From Herbaspirillum robiniae (GTDB lineage: Bacteria; Pseudomonadota; Gammaproteobacteria; Burkholderiales; Burkholderiaceae_D), in NCBI RefSeq assembly GCF_002213415.1, contig NZ_NJGU01000005.1:124001-188000 (forward strand): 64,000 nt of DNA, in the 5' to 3' direction. The position numbers and the translations under genes were made by a program. Under the pieces are notes generated by a model, which saw nothing but the letters and a program-made list of their open reading frames with translations, did not search any database and was not told the DNA's origin. Of the stretch, positions 44,102-52,639 are shown piece by piece (within the stretch, counting starts at the first letter, position 1; the number at the start of each line of letters is the position of its first letter).

Positions 44102-45028
44102 ATGCCCTCCCGAGCAACCGATGCTACCCGCGCAGGCTCCCAGGAGCTGCCGGAGATCCACACCCTGCAGTCCGGCCGGCAGCGCCTGCATGTCATGCCC
44201 GCACTGGGCGGCAGCATCGCCGCATGGGACTGGCAGCGCGACGACCGCTGGCTGCCGCTGTTCCGCCCCTGGGATGCGCGCGCACGCGACCTCTACACCA
44301 CCGCCTGCTTTCCGCTGCTGCCCTGGTCCAACCGCATCACCGAAGGCGGCTTCGACTTCAACGGCAAGAAGCATGCGGTGCGGCCCAACCGCGCCGGCGA
44401 ACCCTATCCGATCCACGGCGACGGCTGGCTGCAGGCCTGGAACGTGGCCGCGCAATCGGAAGACCGCATGACGCTGGAGCTGGATTCGGCGCGCTTCGAC
44501 GACAATCCCTATGTATACAGCGCGCGCCAGCTGCTCACGCTGCGCGAGAACTCGCTGGAGATCGAACTGCGCGTGACCAATACCGGCGACCAGACCCTGC
44601 CCTTCGGCCTCGGCCTGCATCCGTATTTCCTGCATGACGCCAGAACGCGCCTGCAGTTCCGCTCGCGCGGCGTATGGATGTCGGGCGCCGATCCGATTCC
44701 CACCGGCTTCGCGCGCAAGCTGCCGCTGAGCTGGGACTACAACCGCCCCGCGCCGCTGGACGGCCCGCTGGTGGACAACTGCTTCGAAGGCTGGGACGGC
44801 CTGGCCATGATCGAGGATCCGACCCGCGGCCTGCGCCTGCAGATGCATACCACCGACCGCAGCGGCTATACGCTGATGTACCGCCCTCCCGGACTGGATT
44901 ATTTCTGCCTGGAGCCGATCACCCACCCCATCGACGCCTTCCACATGCCCAACCGCCCCGGCCTGATCGACCTGGCCCCCGGCGAGGACATGGTGCTGCT
45001 GACGCGCTTCTCGGTCTGCGAGACCTGA
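44102..45028 (+). CDS. Aldose 1-epimerase (galactose mutarotase type)
   Basis: A 308-residue beta-sandwich epimerase. Catalytic residues are His in YPIHGDGWLQAW, His in GLGLHPYFLH and Glu in FCLEPITHP. LFRPWDARARDLYTTACFPLLPWSNRI gives the substrate-binding Arg/Asn region. It equilibrates the anomers of galactose or a related aldose before oxidation. ATG 44102 gives the usual length; ATG 44030 or upstream starts add 24-36 residues of doubtful coding. It heads a four-gene operon with dgoK, dgoA and dgoD (gaps 56, 28 and 45 bases). Confidence 0.9.
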   Translation: MPSRATDATRAGSQELPEIHTLQSGRQRLHVMPALGGSIAAWDWQRDDRWLPLFRPWDARARDLYTTACFPLLPWSNRITEGGFDFNGKKHAVRPNRAGEPYPIHGDGWLQAWNVAAQSEDRMTLELDSARFDDNPYVYSARQLLTLRENSLEIELRVTNTGDQTLPFGLGLHPYFLHDARTRLQFRSRGVWMSGADPIPTGFARKLPLSWDYNRPAPLDGPLVDNCFEGWDGLAMIEDPTRGLRLQMHTTDRSGYTLMYRPPGLDYFCLEPITHPIDAFHMPNRPGLIDLAPGEDMVLLTRFSVCET

Positions 45029-45084
45029 GCGGCGCCCACCGATGCACCGGCGCCGTGAGGGCGCCGGCGACAAGACAAGAACAG

Positions 45085-46047
45085 ATGAAGAAAGACACAC
45101 AGAACGACTACGCGCTCATCGCGCTGGACTGGGGCACGTCATCGCTGCGCTGCTACCGCTTCAACGCGCAGGGCGAGGTGGTCGAACGCCGCGGCCATCC
45201 GTGGGGCATCATGAACCTGCCGGCGGTCGAGGTCGGCGACGACCCGCAGGCGCCGTTTCGCGCGGCGCTGCAATCGGCCTGCGGCGACTGGATGCAGGCC
45301 GCGCCCGAGGCGCCGCTGATTGCCGCCGGCATGGTCGGCAGCAAGCAGGGCTGGCGCGAGGCGCCCTACCTCACCATTCCGCTGGCGCCCGACCGCATCG
45401 GCCGCAAGCTGACCCAGGTGGACACCGGCGCCGGCCGCCCGCTGTACATCGTGCCCGGCCTGCTGCAGGTCTCGACGCTGCCCAACGTGATGCGCGGCGA
45501 GGAGACGCAGGTAGTCGGCGCGCTGCGCCAGTACCGCGACGACGAATTGCTGATCGGCCTGCCCGGCACCCACTCGAAATGGGTGCGCGTGACCCACGGC
45601 CGCATCCAGCATTTCGACACCTTCATGACCGGCGAAGTCTATGGCGCGCTCTCGGCGCACACCATCCTCGGCCGCACCATGCAAAAGCCGGACGCCCCGG
45701 ACGACGCCGCCTTCATGCGCGGCGCGCGCGTGGCGCAGACCGTGGAAGGCCAGGCCGGCGTGCTCTCCAACATCTTCAGCAGCCGCACGCTGGGACTGAC
45801 CGGCGAACTGGACGCCGCCGCGCAGCCGGACTATCTCTCCGGCCTGCTGATCGGCCACGAGCTGGCCGCACTGAAATCGATGACCACGGTGCACCGCCAG
45901 CGCATCGTGCTGATCGGCGACGCAGGCCTGTGCCGCCGTTACCGCCTGGCCCTGGAGCTCTACAGCATGGGTCCGGTGAGCGTGGCCGAAGAGGCGACCG
46001 AAGCCGGCCTGTGGCTGCTGGCCCAGCACGCGGGCCTGGTGAACTGA
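45085..46047 (+). CDS. dgoK: 2-keto-3-deoxygalactonokinase
   Basis: A 320-residue ASKHA-fold sugar-acid kinase. LIALDWGTSSLRCYRF is the phosphate-1 motif at the N-terminus; IGLPGTHSKWVRVTHGRIQHFDTFMTGEVY and ERIVLIGDAGL-like QRIVLIGDAGLCRRY cover the remaining nucleotide contacts. Length and order match DgoK. It phosphorylates 2-keto-3-deoxy-D-galactonate with ATP. It lies between the epimerase and the aldolase gene, as in other dgo operons. Confidence 0.94.
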   Translation: MKKDTQNDYALIALDWGTSSLRCYRFNAQGEVVERRGHPWGIMNLPAVEVGDDPQAPFRAALQSACGDWMQAAPEAPLIAAGMVGSKQGWREAPYLTIPLAPDRIGRKLTQVDTGAGRPLYIVPGLLQVSTLPNVMRGEETQVVGALRQYRDDELLIGLPGTHSKWVRVTHGRIQHFDTFMTGEVYGALSAHTILGRTMQKPDAPDDAAFMRGARVAQTVEGQAGVLSNIFSSRTLGLTGELDAAAQPDYLSGLLIGHELAALKSMTTVHRQRIVLIGDAGLCRRYRLALELYSMGPVSVAEEATEAGLWLLAQHAGLVN

Positions 46048-46075
46048 AACGGCGCAACCGACAACACAAGGAATC

Positions 46076-46714
46076 ATGAACAGCAATCCCAAACGATTTG
46101 AAGACGCGCTCGGCGCCACCGGCCTGATCGCCATCCTGCGCGGCGTGCGCAACACCGAAGCCGAGGCCATCGGCGCGGCGTTGTACGAGAGCGGCTTTCG
46201 CATCATCGAGGTGCCGCTCAACTCGCCCGAACCGCTGGTGAGCATCGCGGCGCTGCGCCGCAGCCTGCCGGCCGACTGCATCGTCGGCGCCGGCACCGTG
46301 CTCAAGACCGAGCAGGTCGAGCAGGTCAAGGCCGCCGGCGGCGAGCTGATCGTCATGCCGCACAGCGACGGCGCCGTGATCCGCGCCGCGCGCGCGGCCG
46401 GCCTGTACAGCGCCCCGGGCGTGGCCACCGTGACCGAAGCCTTCGCCGCGCTGGACGCCGGCGCCGACGTGCTGAAGATGTTCCCGGCCGAGCAGCTGGG
46501 ACCGCAGGTGGTCAAGGCCTGGCGCGCGGTGGTGCCGCGCGACATCGCGTTGCTGCCGGTGGGCGGCATCACCCCGCAGGGCATGGAAGCCTTCCGCGCG
46601 GCCGGCGCCTCGGGCTTCGGCCTCGGTTCGGCGCTGTACGCGCCGGGACTGTCGGCCGCCGAAGTGCGCCTGCGCGCGCAAGCCTTCGTCGCCGCCTGGA
46701 AGGCCCTGGCCTGA
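46076..46714 (+). CDS. dgoA: 2-dehydro-3-deoxy-6-phosphogalactonate aldolase
   Basis: A 212-residue class I aldolase of the KDPG/KDPGal family. The Schiff-base Lys is in DVLKMFPAEQLGP, the catalytic Glu in FRIIEVPLNSPEP, and the phosphate site is GGITPQGMEAF. KMFPAEQ with PLNSPEP distinguishes KDPGal aldolases from KDPG aldolases. It yields pyruvate and glyceraldehyde 3-phosphate, closing the galactose route. In some bacteria dgoA is fused to dgoD; here it is separate. AAGGAATC precedes the ATG. Confidence 0.94.
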   Translation: MNSNPKRFEDALGATGLIAILRGVRNTEAEAIGAALYESGFRIIEVPLNSPEPLVSIAALRRSLPADCIVGAGTVLKTEQVEQVKAAGGELIVMPHSDGAVIRAARAAGLYSAPGVATVTEAFAALDAGADVLKMFPAEQLGPQVVKAWRAVVPRDIALLPVGGITPQGMEAFRAAGASGFGLGSALYAPGLSAAEVRLRAQAFVAAWKALA

Positions 46715-46759
46715 CACGCGTATCGAACAACTGAATATCTCCCAAGAACGGACTAGCCA

Positions 46760-47908
46760 ATGAAAATCACCAAGATCAGCACCTTCATCGTTCCACCGCG
46801 CTGGTGCTTCCTGAAGATCGAGACCGACGAAGGCGTGGTCGGCTGGGGCGAACCCATCGTCGAAGGCCGCGCGCACAGCGTCGCCGCAGCCGTCGATGAA
46901 CTGGCCGACTACCTGGTCGGCAAGGATCCGCGCAACATCGAAGACCACTGGACGATCCTCTACCGCGGCGGCTTCTATCGCGGCGGCGCCATTCACATGA
47001 GCGCGCTGGCGGGCATCGACCAGGCGCTGTGGGACATCAAGGGCAAGTCGCTGGGCGTGCCGGTGCACCAGCTGCTGGGCGGCGCGGTGCGCGAATCGAT
47101 CCGGGTGTACTCCTGGATCGGCGGCGACCGCCCGGCCGACACCGCCGCGGCGGCCAAGAACGCCGTGGCGCGCGGCTTTACCGCGGTGAAGATGAACGGC
47201 ACCGAAGAACTGCAGTTCATCGACAGCTACGACAAGGTCGAACTGACGCTGGCCAACGTGCAGGCCGTGCGCGAAGCGGTCGGCCCCAACATCGGCATCG
47301 GCGTGGACTTCCACGGCCGCGTGCACAAGCCCATGGCCAAGGTGCTGATCAAGGAACTGGAGCCGTACAAGCTGATGTTCATCGAAGAACCGGTGCTGTC
47401 GGAGAACTCGGAGGCGCTCAAGGAAATCGCCCACCTGACCTCGACCCCGATCGCGCTGGGCGAGCGCCTGTACTCGCGCTGGGACTTCAAGCGCATCCTG
47501 TCGGAAGGCTACGTGGACATCATCCAGCCCGACGTCTCGCACGCTGGCGGCATCACCGAAACGCGCAAGATCGCCGCCATGGCCGAAGCCTACGACGTCG
47601 CGCTGGCGCTGCACTGCCCGCTCGGACCGATCGCGCTGGCCTCGTGCCTGCAGGTCGACGCCGGCAGCTACAACGCCTTCATCCAGGAGCAGAGCCTGGG
47701 CATCCACTACAACGAAAGCAACGACCTGCTGGACTACGTCAAGGACAAGAACGTGTTCGCCTATGAAGACGGCTACGTGAAGATCCCGCAGGGTCCGGGC
47801 CTGGGCATCGAGATCAATGAAGACTATGTGAAGCAGCGCGCCGAAGTCGGCCACCGCTGGCGCAACCCGATCTGGCGCCACAAGGACGGCAGCTTCGCCG
47901 AATGGTGA
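46760..47908 (+). CDS. dgoD: D-galactonate dehydratase
   Basis: A 382-residue enolase-superfamily dehydratase. Metal ligands are Asp in [11 protein letters not shown], Glu in [14 protein letters not shown] and Glu in [12 protein letters not shown]. The catalytic His residues are in DFHGR and [13 protein letters not shown], the pair known from E. coli GalD. The start [20 protein letters not shown] and ending [19 protein letters not shown] are the family termini. It converts D-galactonate to 2-keto-3-deoxygalactonate. It is last in the operon, followed by a strong terminator. Confidence 0.95.
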   Translation: MKITKISTFIVPPRWCFLKIETDEGVVGWGEPIVEGRAHSVAAAVDELADYLVGKDPRNIEDHWTILYRGGFYRGGAIHMSALAGIDQALWDIKGKSLGVPVHQLLGGAVRESIRVYSWIGGDRPADTAAAAKNAVARGFTAVKMNGTEELQFIDSYDKVELTLANVQAVREAVGPNIGIGVDFHGRVHKPMAKVLIKELEPYKLMFIEEPVLSENSEALKEIAHLTSTPIALGERLYSRWDFKRILSEGYVDIIQPDVSHAGGITETRKIAAMAEAYDVALALHCPLGPIALASCLQVDAGSYNAFIQEQSLGIHYNESNDLLDYVKDKNVFAYEDGYVKIPQGPGLGIEINEDYVKQRAEVGHRWRNPIWRHKDGSFAEW

Positions 47909-47944
47909 AGCCGCCTGCGACAAGAACTCCTCGGTAGTACCTCC

Positions 47945-47980
47945 AGCCCGGTTCCGACTTTGTCGGCCGGGCTTTTTTTA
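47945..47980 (+). terminator. Rho-independent terminator of the dgo operon
   Basis: AGCCCGG...CCGGGCT with an inner CCGA/TCGG extension, followed by seven T residues, 37 bases after the dgoD stop. Confidence 0.95.
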
Positions 47981-48106
47981 TTGTCCGCCCGGCAAGATGA
48001 ACCGGAATTGATCTGCCTGGCAGATTGTTCCGATCTGAATATTCCATTTAACGAATAAGACGAAAGCTGGCAAAGTGTCGACTTTTTCGTTTCTTCAGGA
48101 TTTCCC

Positions 48107-49297
48107 ATGAGCCACGGCACGAACTGCAGCGACGCTGCGCGGCCGCTTCCGACCGGACGGCAGCCGGACATGCGCCACGCCACCTGGGCCACGATGGCCC
48201 AGTTCTTCGTCAACGGCGCCACCTTCGCCACCTGGGGCGTGCTGATCCCGTCGGTCAAGGCGCGCTTCGAACTGTCGGACGCGGTGCTGTCGCTGGCCAT
48301 GCTGGCGGTGGCGGGCGGCGCATTGCTGACCATGGGCCGCTCCGGCAAGTGGATCGCGCAGGTCGGCAGCGCCCGCGGGCTGATGCTGTCGGGCGTGCTC
48401 TATGCGTTCACGCTGCTGGCCATTCCGCTGGCGCCGCAGTTCTGGATGCTGGTGGGCCTGCTGCTGGTGTTCGGCACGGCGATGGCGGCTTTTGATGTCG
48501 CCATGAGCGTGCAGGCGGCGCTGGTGGAGGGTGGCCGCAGCAAACCCATCATGTCCACGCTGCATGCCATGTTCAGCATCGGCGGCATCGCCGGTTCGGC
48601 GCTGGGCGCGGTGCCGGGGCTGTCGCCGCTGGCCCACGCCGGGCTGGTGGCGTCCTGCACGCTGCTGGTGGCGCTGCTGGTGAAACGCTTCATGCTGCCG
48701 GACGCCGCGCATGACGAACAGGCCGCGCAAGCCGGCGGCGACAAGCGCGGCCGGCGCATGGTGCTGGTGCTGGGATTCATCGCCTTCCTGGCGCTGGCCT
48801 GCGAGGGCGGGATGTACGACTGGGCGGCGGTCTACATGCGCGACGTCGCGCAGTCGCCGGCGGCGCTGGTGAGCTACAGCTATGCCGCTTTTTCTACCGG
48901 CATGGCAGCCGGACGCCTGACCGGCGACCGCATCCGCGCGCGCATCGGCGGCCTGCGCACGCTGGCGTGGAGCGCGGCCACCGGCGCGGTCGGCATCGCC
49001 TTCGCGGCGGCCGTGCCGCTGCCGCTGGCGACCATCGCCGGCTTGTTCCTGTCGGGACTGGGCATTGCCAACCTGATGCCGATCTTCTTCCTGGCGGCGG
49101 CGCGCGTGCCGGGCATGAGCGCGGCCGAAAGCATCGCGGCGGTGGCGCGCTTCGCCTATGTCGGCATGCTGCTGGGGCCGGTGCTGATCGGCGGCGTGGC
49201 CGAGCACCTGAGCCTGCGCGTGAGCTTCGTGGGGGTGGCGCTGGTGATGGCCGGCATCGCCGCGTTCGGCGGCAAGCCGGTGCGGCGCTTCATCTGA
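48107..49297 (+). CDS. Major facilitator superfamily transporter
   Basis: A 396-residue inner-membrane protein with twelve predicted helices after a polar 25-residue N-terminus. A basic loop near residues 205-225 (DEQAAQAGGDKRGRRM) divides the two halves. FVNGATFATWGVLIPSVKARFELSD and CEGGMYDWAAVYMRD resemble the YbjJ/FucP-like group of small-molecule MFS carriers. It lies directly downstream of the dgo operon but behind its terminator, so it has its own promoter. The substrate is unknown. Confidence 0.88.
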   Translation: MSHGTNCSDAARPLPTGRQPDMRHATWATMAQFFVNGATFATWGVLIPSVKARFELSDAVLSLAMLAVAGGALLTMGRSGKWIAQVGSARGLMLSGVLYAFTLLAIPLAPQFWMLVGLLLVFGTAMAAFDVAMSVQAALVEGGRSKPIMSTLHAMFSIGGIAGSALGAVPGLSPLAHAGLVASCTLLVALLVKRFMLPDAAHDEQAAQAGGDKRGRRMVLVLGFIAFLALACEGGMYDWAAVYMRDVAQSPAALVSYSYAAFSTGMAAGRLTGDRIRARIGGLRTLAWSAATGAVGIAFAAAVPLPLATIAGLFLSGLGIANLMPIFFLAAARVPGMSAAESIAAVARFAYVGMLLGPVLIGGVAEHLSLRVSFVGVALVMAGIAAFGGKPVRRFI

Positions 49298-49334
49298 TCC
49301 TCCGGATCTGATCGTCCGGATCTGATCGTCCGGA
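49293..49334. repeat. Three tandem 14-bp units between convergent genes
   Basis: TCTGATC(C/G)TCCGGA occurs three times head to tail at 49293-49306, 49307-49320 and 49321-49334. The first unit contains the MFS stop codon, and the third ends immediately before the convergent LysR stop. Units 2 and 3 are identical. TCCGGA is itself palindromic, so the array can fold; no T-run is present. Confidence 0.9.
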
Positions 49335-50276
49335 CTACGCCGCCTTGCGGCGTTTCGGCTCCGGCTTGGCCGGCTCGCTCGCGCGGGCCTGGGCCATCAG
49401 CAGCTCAAGAAAGGCCGCCGGCGCCGCGTCCAGCACGGCGGCGCCGCTGCGGCCGGCGGCCTTGTGCGTGACCACCAGCTCCCAGCACAGCTCGACCCCG
49501 CGCAAGTCCACGCAGGCCAGCTTGCCGCGGCGTCCCAGCACCACATCGCGCGGCAACAGGGCCACGCCCAGGCCATGCGCCACCAGGTCGAGCAGGGTTT
49601 CCAGGTCGCTCACCTCGAAAGCCAGCCGGCGGCGCAAGCCGGCTTCGGCGAACCCGCGGTCGACCAGCATGCGCGTACCGCGCCCCTGCTCGAAGTCGAC
49701 GAAATCCTCTCCCGCCAGCTGCTCCAGCGTCACCGCCCTGGCCTGCGCCAGGCGGTGCGACGGCACGCAGGCCAGCACCAGGTCCTCGCAGGCGACGATC
49801 TGCGTCTGCAGGCCTTCGCCGCTCTCCTCGATCGGCAGGATGGCGAGGTCGAGCTGGCGCGAGGCGACCTTCTCATTGAGTTCGCTCGCCGCGCCCTGGC
49901 ACAGGCGCACCTCCACGCCCGGATGGCGGCGATGAAAGCGCGCCAGCACCGTCGGCAGGTCGACGAAGGACGGCAGGCTCTGCACCGTGCCGATGGCCAG
50001 GCGGCCGCGCTTCATCGCGCTGACGTCGGCCACATCCGAAGCGCCCTGCTCCAGCACGCCCAGCGCGCGCCGCGCGCTGTCCAGGAAGGCCAGGCCGGCG
50101 GCGGTCAGTTCGACATGGCGCGTGGTGCGCACGAACAGCGGCGCGGCCAGTTCTTCTTCCAGCAGGCGGATCGAGCTCGACAGCGCCGACTGCACGATAT
50201 GGCAGCGCCGGGCGGCACGCGTGAAGCTCTTCTCTTCCGCCACGGCGACGAATTGGCGCAGCTGTCTCAGTTCCAT
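49335..50276 (-). CDS. LysR-family transcriptional regulator
   Basis: A 313-residue regulator. [48 protein letters not shown] is the HTH domain (residues 1-60), followed by an effector domain and a basic C-terminal tail (PEPKRRKAA). Start 50276 has AGGAGCGGAC directly upstream; the earlier in-frame ATG adds 18 residues. It is divergent from the exported cupin gene and could control it. A seven-unit hexanucleotide repeat lies between the two transcripts. Confidence 0.92.
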   Translation of the reverse strand: MELRQLRQFVAVAEEKSFTRAARRCHIVQSALSSSIRLLEEELAAPLFVRTTRHVELTAAGLAFLDSARRALGVLEQGASDVADVSAMKRGRLAIGTVQSLPSFVDLPTVLARFHRRHPGVEVRLCQGAASELNEKVASRQLDLAILPIEESGEGLQTQIVACEDLVLACVPSHRLAQARAVTLEQLAGEDFVDFEQGRGTRMLVDRGFAEAGLRRRLAFEVSDLETLLDLVAHGLGVALLPRDVVLGRRGKLACVDLRGVELCWELVVTHKAAGRSGAAVLDAAPAAFLELLMAQARASEPAKPEPKRRKAA

Positions 50277-50362
50277 GTCCCGCTCCTGTGTCCTGTCATT
50301 TATCGTTGATACAGATCGATCCGTTTCCAATAATCTATTTTACATAGATGCGCGGCGCCGCC

Positions 50363-50404
50363 GAAGCGGAAGCGGAAGCGGAAGCGGAAGCGGAAGCGGA
50401 AGCG
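50363..50404. repeat. Hexanucleotide microsatellite (GAAGCG)7
   Basis: Seven uninterrupted GAAGCG units in the 205-base gap between the LysR and cupin genes, about 80 bases before the cupin start. Perfect tracts this long are prone to slippage; a change in copy number would alter promoter spacing by six bases per unit. No regulatory effect is shown by the sequence itself. Confidence 0.95.
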
Positions 50405-50481
50405 GCGCAGGAACTATTGCGCGTCGCAGCAACCGTAACGGCATGAGCCGCTATCGGCCGATATCCAACCTGGGAGCCACG

Positions 50482-51075
50482 ATGGAAAAGATGACGCGCA
50501 GGAACTTCATGAACACCCTGCTGGGCGCCTGGTCGCTCGCAGCCTTGCCCGGCGCCGCCTCGGCCGCCGCCGCCGCGAGCGCGCCCGAACATTTCATGCT
50601 CGAACGCAACGACTGGGTCCCCAACAACGAGCGGCTGCCGGTGCTGCATTACCGCGCCGTGTCCACCGAGGGCGACCTCGCGCGCCGCATGGAAGACCTG
50701 TTTGCCTCCAACGGCTGGCCGGCGCAATGGCGCGACGGCGTCTACGACTACCACCACTACCATTCCACCGCGCACGAAGTGCTGGGCATTGCCGCAGGCC
50801 GCGCCAGCCTGATGCTGGGCGGGCCGGGCGGGCGCACGGTGGACGTGGCCAGGGGCGACGTCGTGCTGCTGCCGGCCGGCACCGGTCATTGCCGCCTGTC
50901 CGCCAGCGCCGACTTCCTGGTGGTGGGCGCCTATCCGGCCGGACAGAAATGGGACGTCTGCACTTCGGCGCCGGACGAGAAGATGCTGCAGCGTATCCGC
51001 ACCCTGCCCTTCCCCGACAACGACCCGGTGCGCGGCGCCTCGCCGCCGCTGGCGCAACTGTGGCCGCGCAGCTGA
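50482..51075 (+). CDS. Exported YjlB-type cupin protein
   Basis: A 197-residue protein. The N-terminus has a twin-arginine signal (TRRNFM, residues 5-10) with a hydrophobic stretch ending ASAAAAASA. The mature part is a cupin: [14 protein letters not shown] gives the metal-binding His cluster and [10 protein letters not shown] the second His. [28 protein letters not shown] and [12 protein letters not shown] match the YjlB family of uncharacterised cupins. Tat export suggests it folds with its metal in the cytoplasm and acts in the periplasm. GGGAGCCACG precedes the ATG. The function is unknown. Confidence 0.87.
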   Translation: MEKMTRRNFMNTLLGAWSLAALPGAASAAAAASAPEHFMLERNDWVPNNERLPVLHYRAVSTEGDLARRMEDLFASNGWPAQWRDGVYDYHHYHSTAHEVLGIAAGRASLMLGGPGGRTVDVARGDVVLLPAGTGHCRLSASADFLVVGAYPAGQKWDVCTSAPDEKMLQRIRTLPFPDNDPVRGASPPLAQLWPRS

Positions 51076-51122
51076 ACGCGGCACGATGCTGGCAGAAATT
51101 TTCGGCTGCGATTACAATACAC

Positions 51123-51138
51123 GAAACATATACGTTTC
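51123..51138. promoter_or_regulatory. Operator-like palindrome at the promoter of the antitoxin-like gene
   Basis: GAAACATATACGTTTC is palindromic at seven of eight base pairs. It lies between a TACAAT -10-like sequence (51113-51118) and the ribosome site AAAGG (51144-51148), i.e. over the expected transcription start. RHH antitoxins usually bind such sites to repress their own operon; that role here is inferred. Confidence 0.6.
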
Positions 51139-51153
51139 ATATAAAAGGCAGAG

Positions 51154-51462
51154 ATGGGAATCGTCAAGATATCGGACCAGATGCACGACAACGTGCGCAT
51201 CGCCGGCAGCGCCCTGAACCGCTCGATCAACGCGCAGGCGGAACACTGGATGCTGCTGGGCATGCTCTCGGAACTCCATCCCGACCTGACCCACGCCGAG
51301 GTCGCGCAGTTGCTGGTGCGCGACCAGCTCGCGCGCGAGCATGGCGGGGTGATGTCGATACGGGAGCTGGTCGACGCCGCAAGGCACCGGCAGGACGGGG
51401 ACAAGACAAAGGACAAGGCCGCGCCCGGCGCGCGCCGCAAGACGGGGAAAGAATACGCATGA
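51154..51462 (+). CDS. ParD-like ribbon-helix-helix antitoxin-type protein
   Basis: A 102-residue protein. MGIVKISDQMHDNVRIAGSAL then NRSINAQAEHWMLLGML gives the beta-strand, helix, turn, helix pattern of an RHH DNA-binding dimer and resembles the ParD_like antitoxin family. The C-terminal 35 residues are charged and probably disordered (DKTKDKAAPGARRKTGKEYA), as in antitoxin tails that wrap a partner. No ParE or RelE toxin follows; instead the stop codon overlaps the start of a methionine aminopeptidase gene by four bases (ATGA). A palindrome covers its promoter. It may be an antitoxin, or a regulator dedicated to the aminopeptidase. Confidence 0.85.
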   Translation: MGIVKISDQMHDNVRIAGSALNRSINAQAEHWMLLGMLSELHPDLTHAEVAQLLVRDQLAREHGGVMSIRELVDAARHRQDGDKTKDKAAPGARRKTGKEYA

Positions 51463-52256
51463 GAAAAGTGAAACTGCGCAGCGAGGCCGAAATCGCCCAG
51501 GCGCGCGAGGCCGGCAAGCTGGCCGCCGAAGTGCTGCAGGTGGTGGCCGAGCACGTCAAACCCGGCGTCACCACCGACGAGCTGGACCGCATCTGCTTCG
51601 AGCATATCGTCAAGGTGCAAAAGGCCAAGCCGGCCAACATCGGCTACCACGGCTTTCCCAAGACCATCTGCAGCTCGGTCAATGAAGTGATCTGCCACGG
51701 CATTCCCTCGGGCCAGGTGCTCAAGGACGGCGACATCATCAACGTCGACGTGGCCGTCATCAAGGACGGCTGGTTCGGCGACTGCAGCCGCATGTACTTC
51801 GTCGGCCAAGCCGCACCCGCCGCGCACAAGCTGGTGGCCACCACCTATGAAGCGATGTGCGCCGGCATCCGCGCCGTGCGCCCCGGCGCCACGCTGGGCG
51901 ACGTCGGCCACGCGATCCAGTCGGTGGCGCACCGCGACGGTTTTTCGGTGGTGCGCGAATACTGCGGCCACGGCATCGGCACCACCTACCACGACGAGCC
52001 GCAGGTCCTGCACTACGGCCAGCGCGGCGCCGGCCTGCCCCTGAAGGAAGGCATGATCTTCACCATCGAGCCCATGCTCAACGCCGGCAAGCGCCACTCG
52101 CGCCAGCTCGACGACGGCTGGACCGTGGTCACGGTCGACGGCTCGCTGTCGGCCCAGTGGGAGCACATGGTCGTGGTCACCGCCACCGGCTACGAGATCC
52201 TCACGCCCTGGCCGGACGGCGCCGGCGACTACCCGCCCATCGCCACGCGCACCTGA
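51459..52256 (+). CDS. map: Type I methionine aminopeptidase
   Basis: A 265-residue pita-bread-fold metalloprotease that removes N-terminal Met. All metal ligands of E. coli MetAP are present: two Asp in NVDVAVIKDGWFGDCSRMYFVG, His in CGHGIGTTYH, Glu in FTIEPML and Glu in QWEHMVVVT; His of EVICHGIP is also kept. The enzyme therefore looks active. It is translationally coupled to the RHH gene through an ATGA overlap. The housekeeping map usually sits by rpsB or in a ribosomal operon, so this is probably a second copy. Confidence 0.94.
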   Translation: MRKVKLRSEAEIAQAREAGKLAAEVLQVVAEHVKPGVTTDELDRICFEHIVKVQKAKPANIGYHGFPKTICSSVNEVICHGIPSGQVLKDGDIINVDVAVIKDGWFGDCSRMYFVGQAAPAAHKLVATTYEAMCAGIRAVRPGATLGDVGHAIQSVAHRDGFSVVREYCGHGIGTTYHDEPQVLHYGQRGAGLPLKEGMIFTIEPMLNAGKRHSRQLDDGWTVVTVDGSLSAQWEHMVVVTATGYEILTPWPDGAGDYPPIATRT

Positions 52257-52321
52257 GCCTCGCGGCCGGCCGCCGAACATCCGGCGGCCACGCTGCAACA
52301 CTTGCCTTTCCGACATCCACA

Positions 52322-52365
52322 AGCCCCGCAAGGCCCCGGCCGGCGGGGCTTTCTGCTGTGTTTTT
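52322..52365 (+). terminator. Probable terminator after map
   Basis: AGCCCCGC / GCGGGGCT arms with a GC-rich 13-base loop, followed by TTCTGCTGTGTTTTT. The interrupted T-run makes it a moderate call. It lies 65 bases after the stop. Confidence 0.6.
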
Positions 52366-52432
52366 CATATTGCAGTGAGGATTTGTGAGGAGTATATTTC
52401 CATCGGGAAATATAACAATGGAGGCATACGTG

Positions 52433-52639
52433 ATGCGCTGTCTGACCCTGGCCCCTCTGCTGCTTGCGCTGGCCGCGCTGGGCGGTTGCGGCCGCACCGC
52501 TGAAGAGCAGCTGGCTTACCAGCACGCCGAAGAGCAATACCAGTTCAATATGCGGCAGTCTGAACGTTACCGGCAGACTGCGGATGAAAATTCGGATCAG
52601 GATTCCCAGAATCGGCAGCAGGAAAGCAGAAGACAGTAA
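52433..52639 (+). CDS. Small predicted lipoprotein
   Basis: A 68-residue protein. Residues 1-19 are a lipoprotein signal (MRCLTLAPLLLALAALGGC) with Cys19 as the lipidation site. The mature part is short, hydrophilic and rich in Gln, Glu and Arg (YQHAEEQYQFNMRQSERYRQ), likely helical. TGGAGG lies nine bases before ATG 52433; an ATG five codons upstream is possible. It has its own terminator overlapping the stop. No characterised relative is recognised. Confidence 0.75.
   Translation: MRCLTLAPLLLALAALGGCGRTAEEQLAYQHAEEQYQFNMRQSERYRQTADENSDQDSQNRQQESRRQ

Noticed and set aside
45139..47923. Long minus-strand frames opposite dgoK, dgoA and dgoD
   Set aside because: The plus-strand genes have complete active sites; the minus frames are antisense artefacts of GC-rich codons.
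51154..52256. Conventional ParDE toxin-antitoxin pair
   Set aside because: No ParE/RelE-type toxin is present; the partner gene encodes a complete methionine aminopeptidase.
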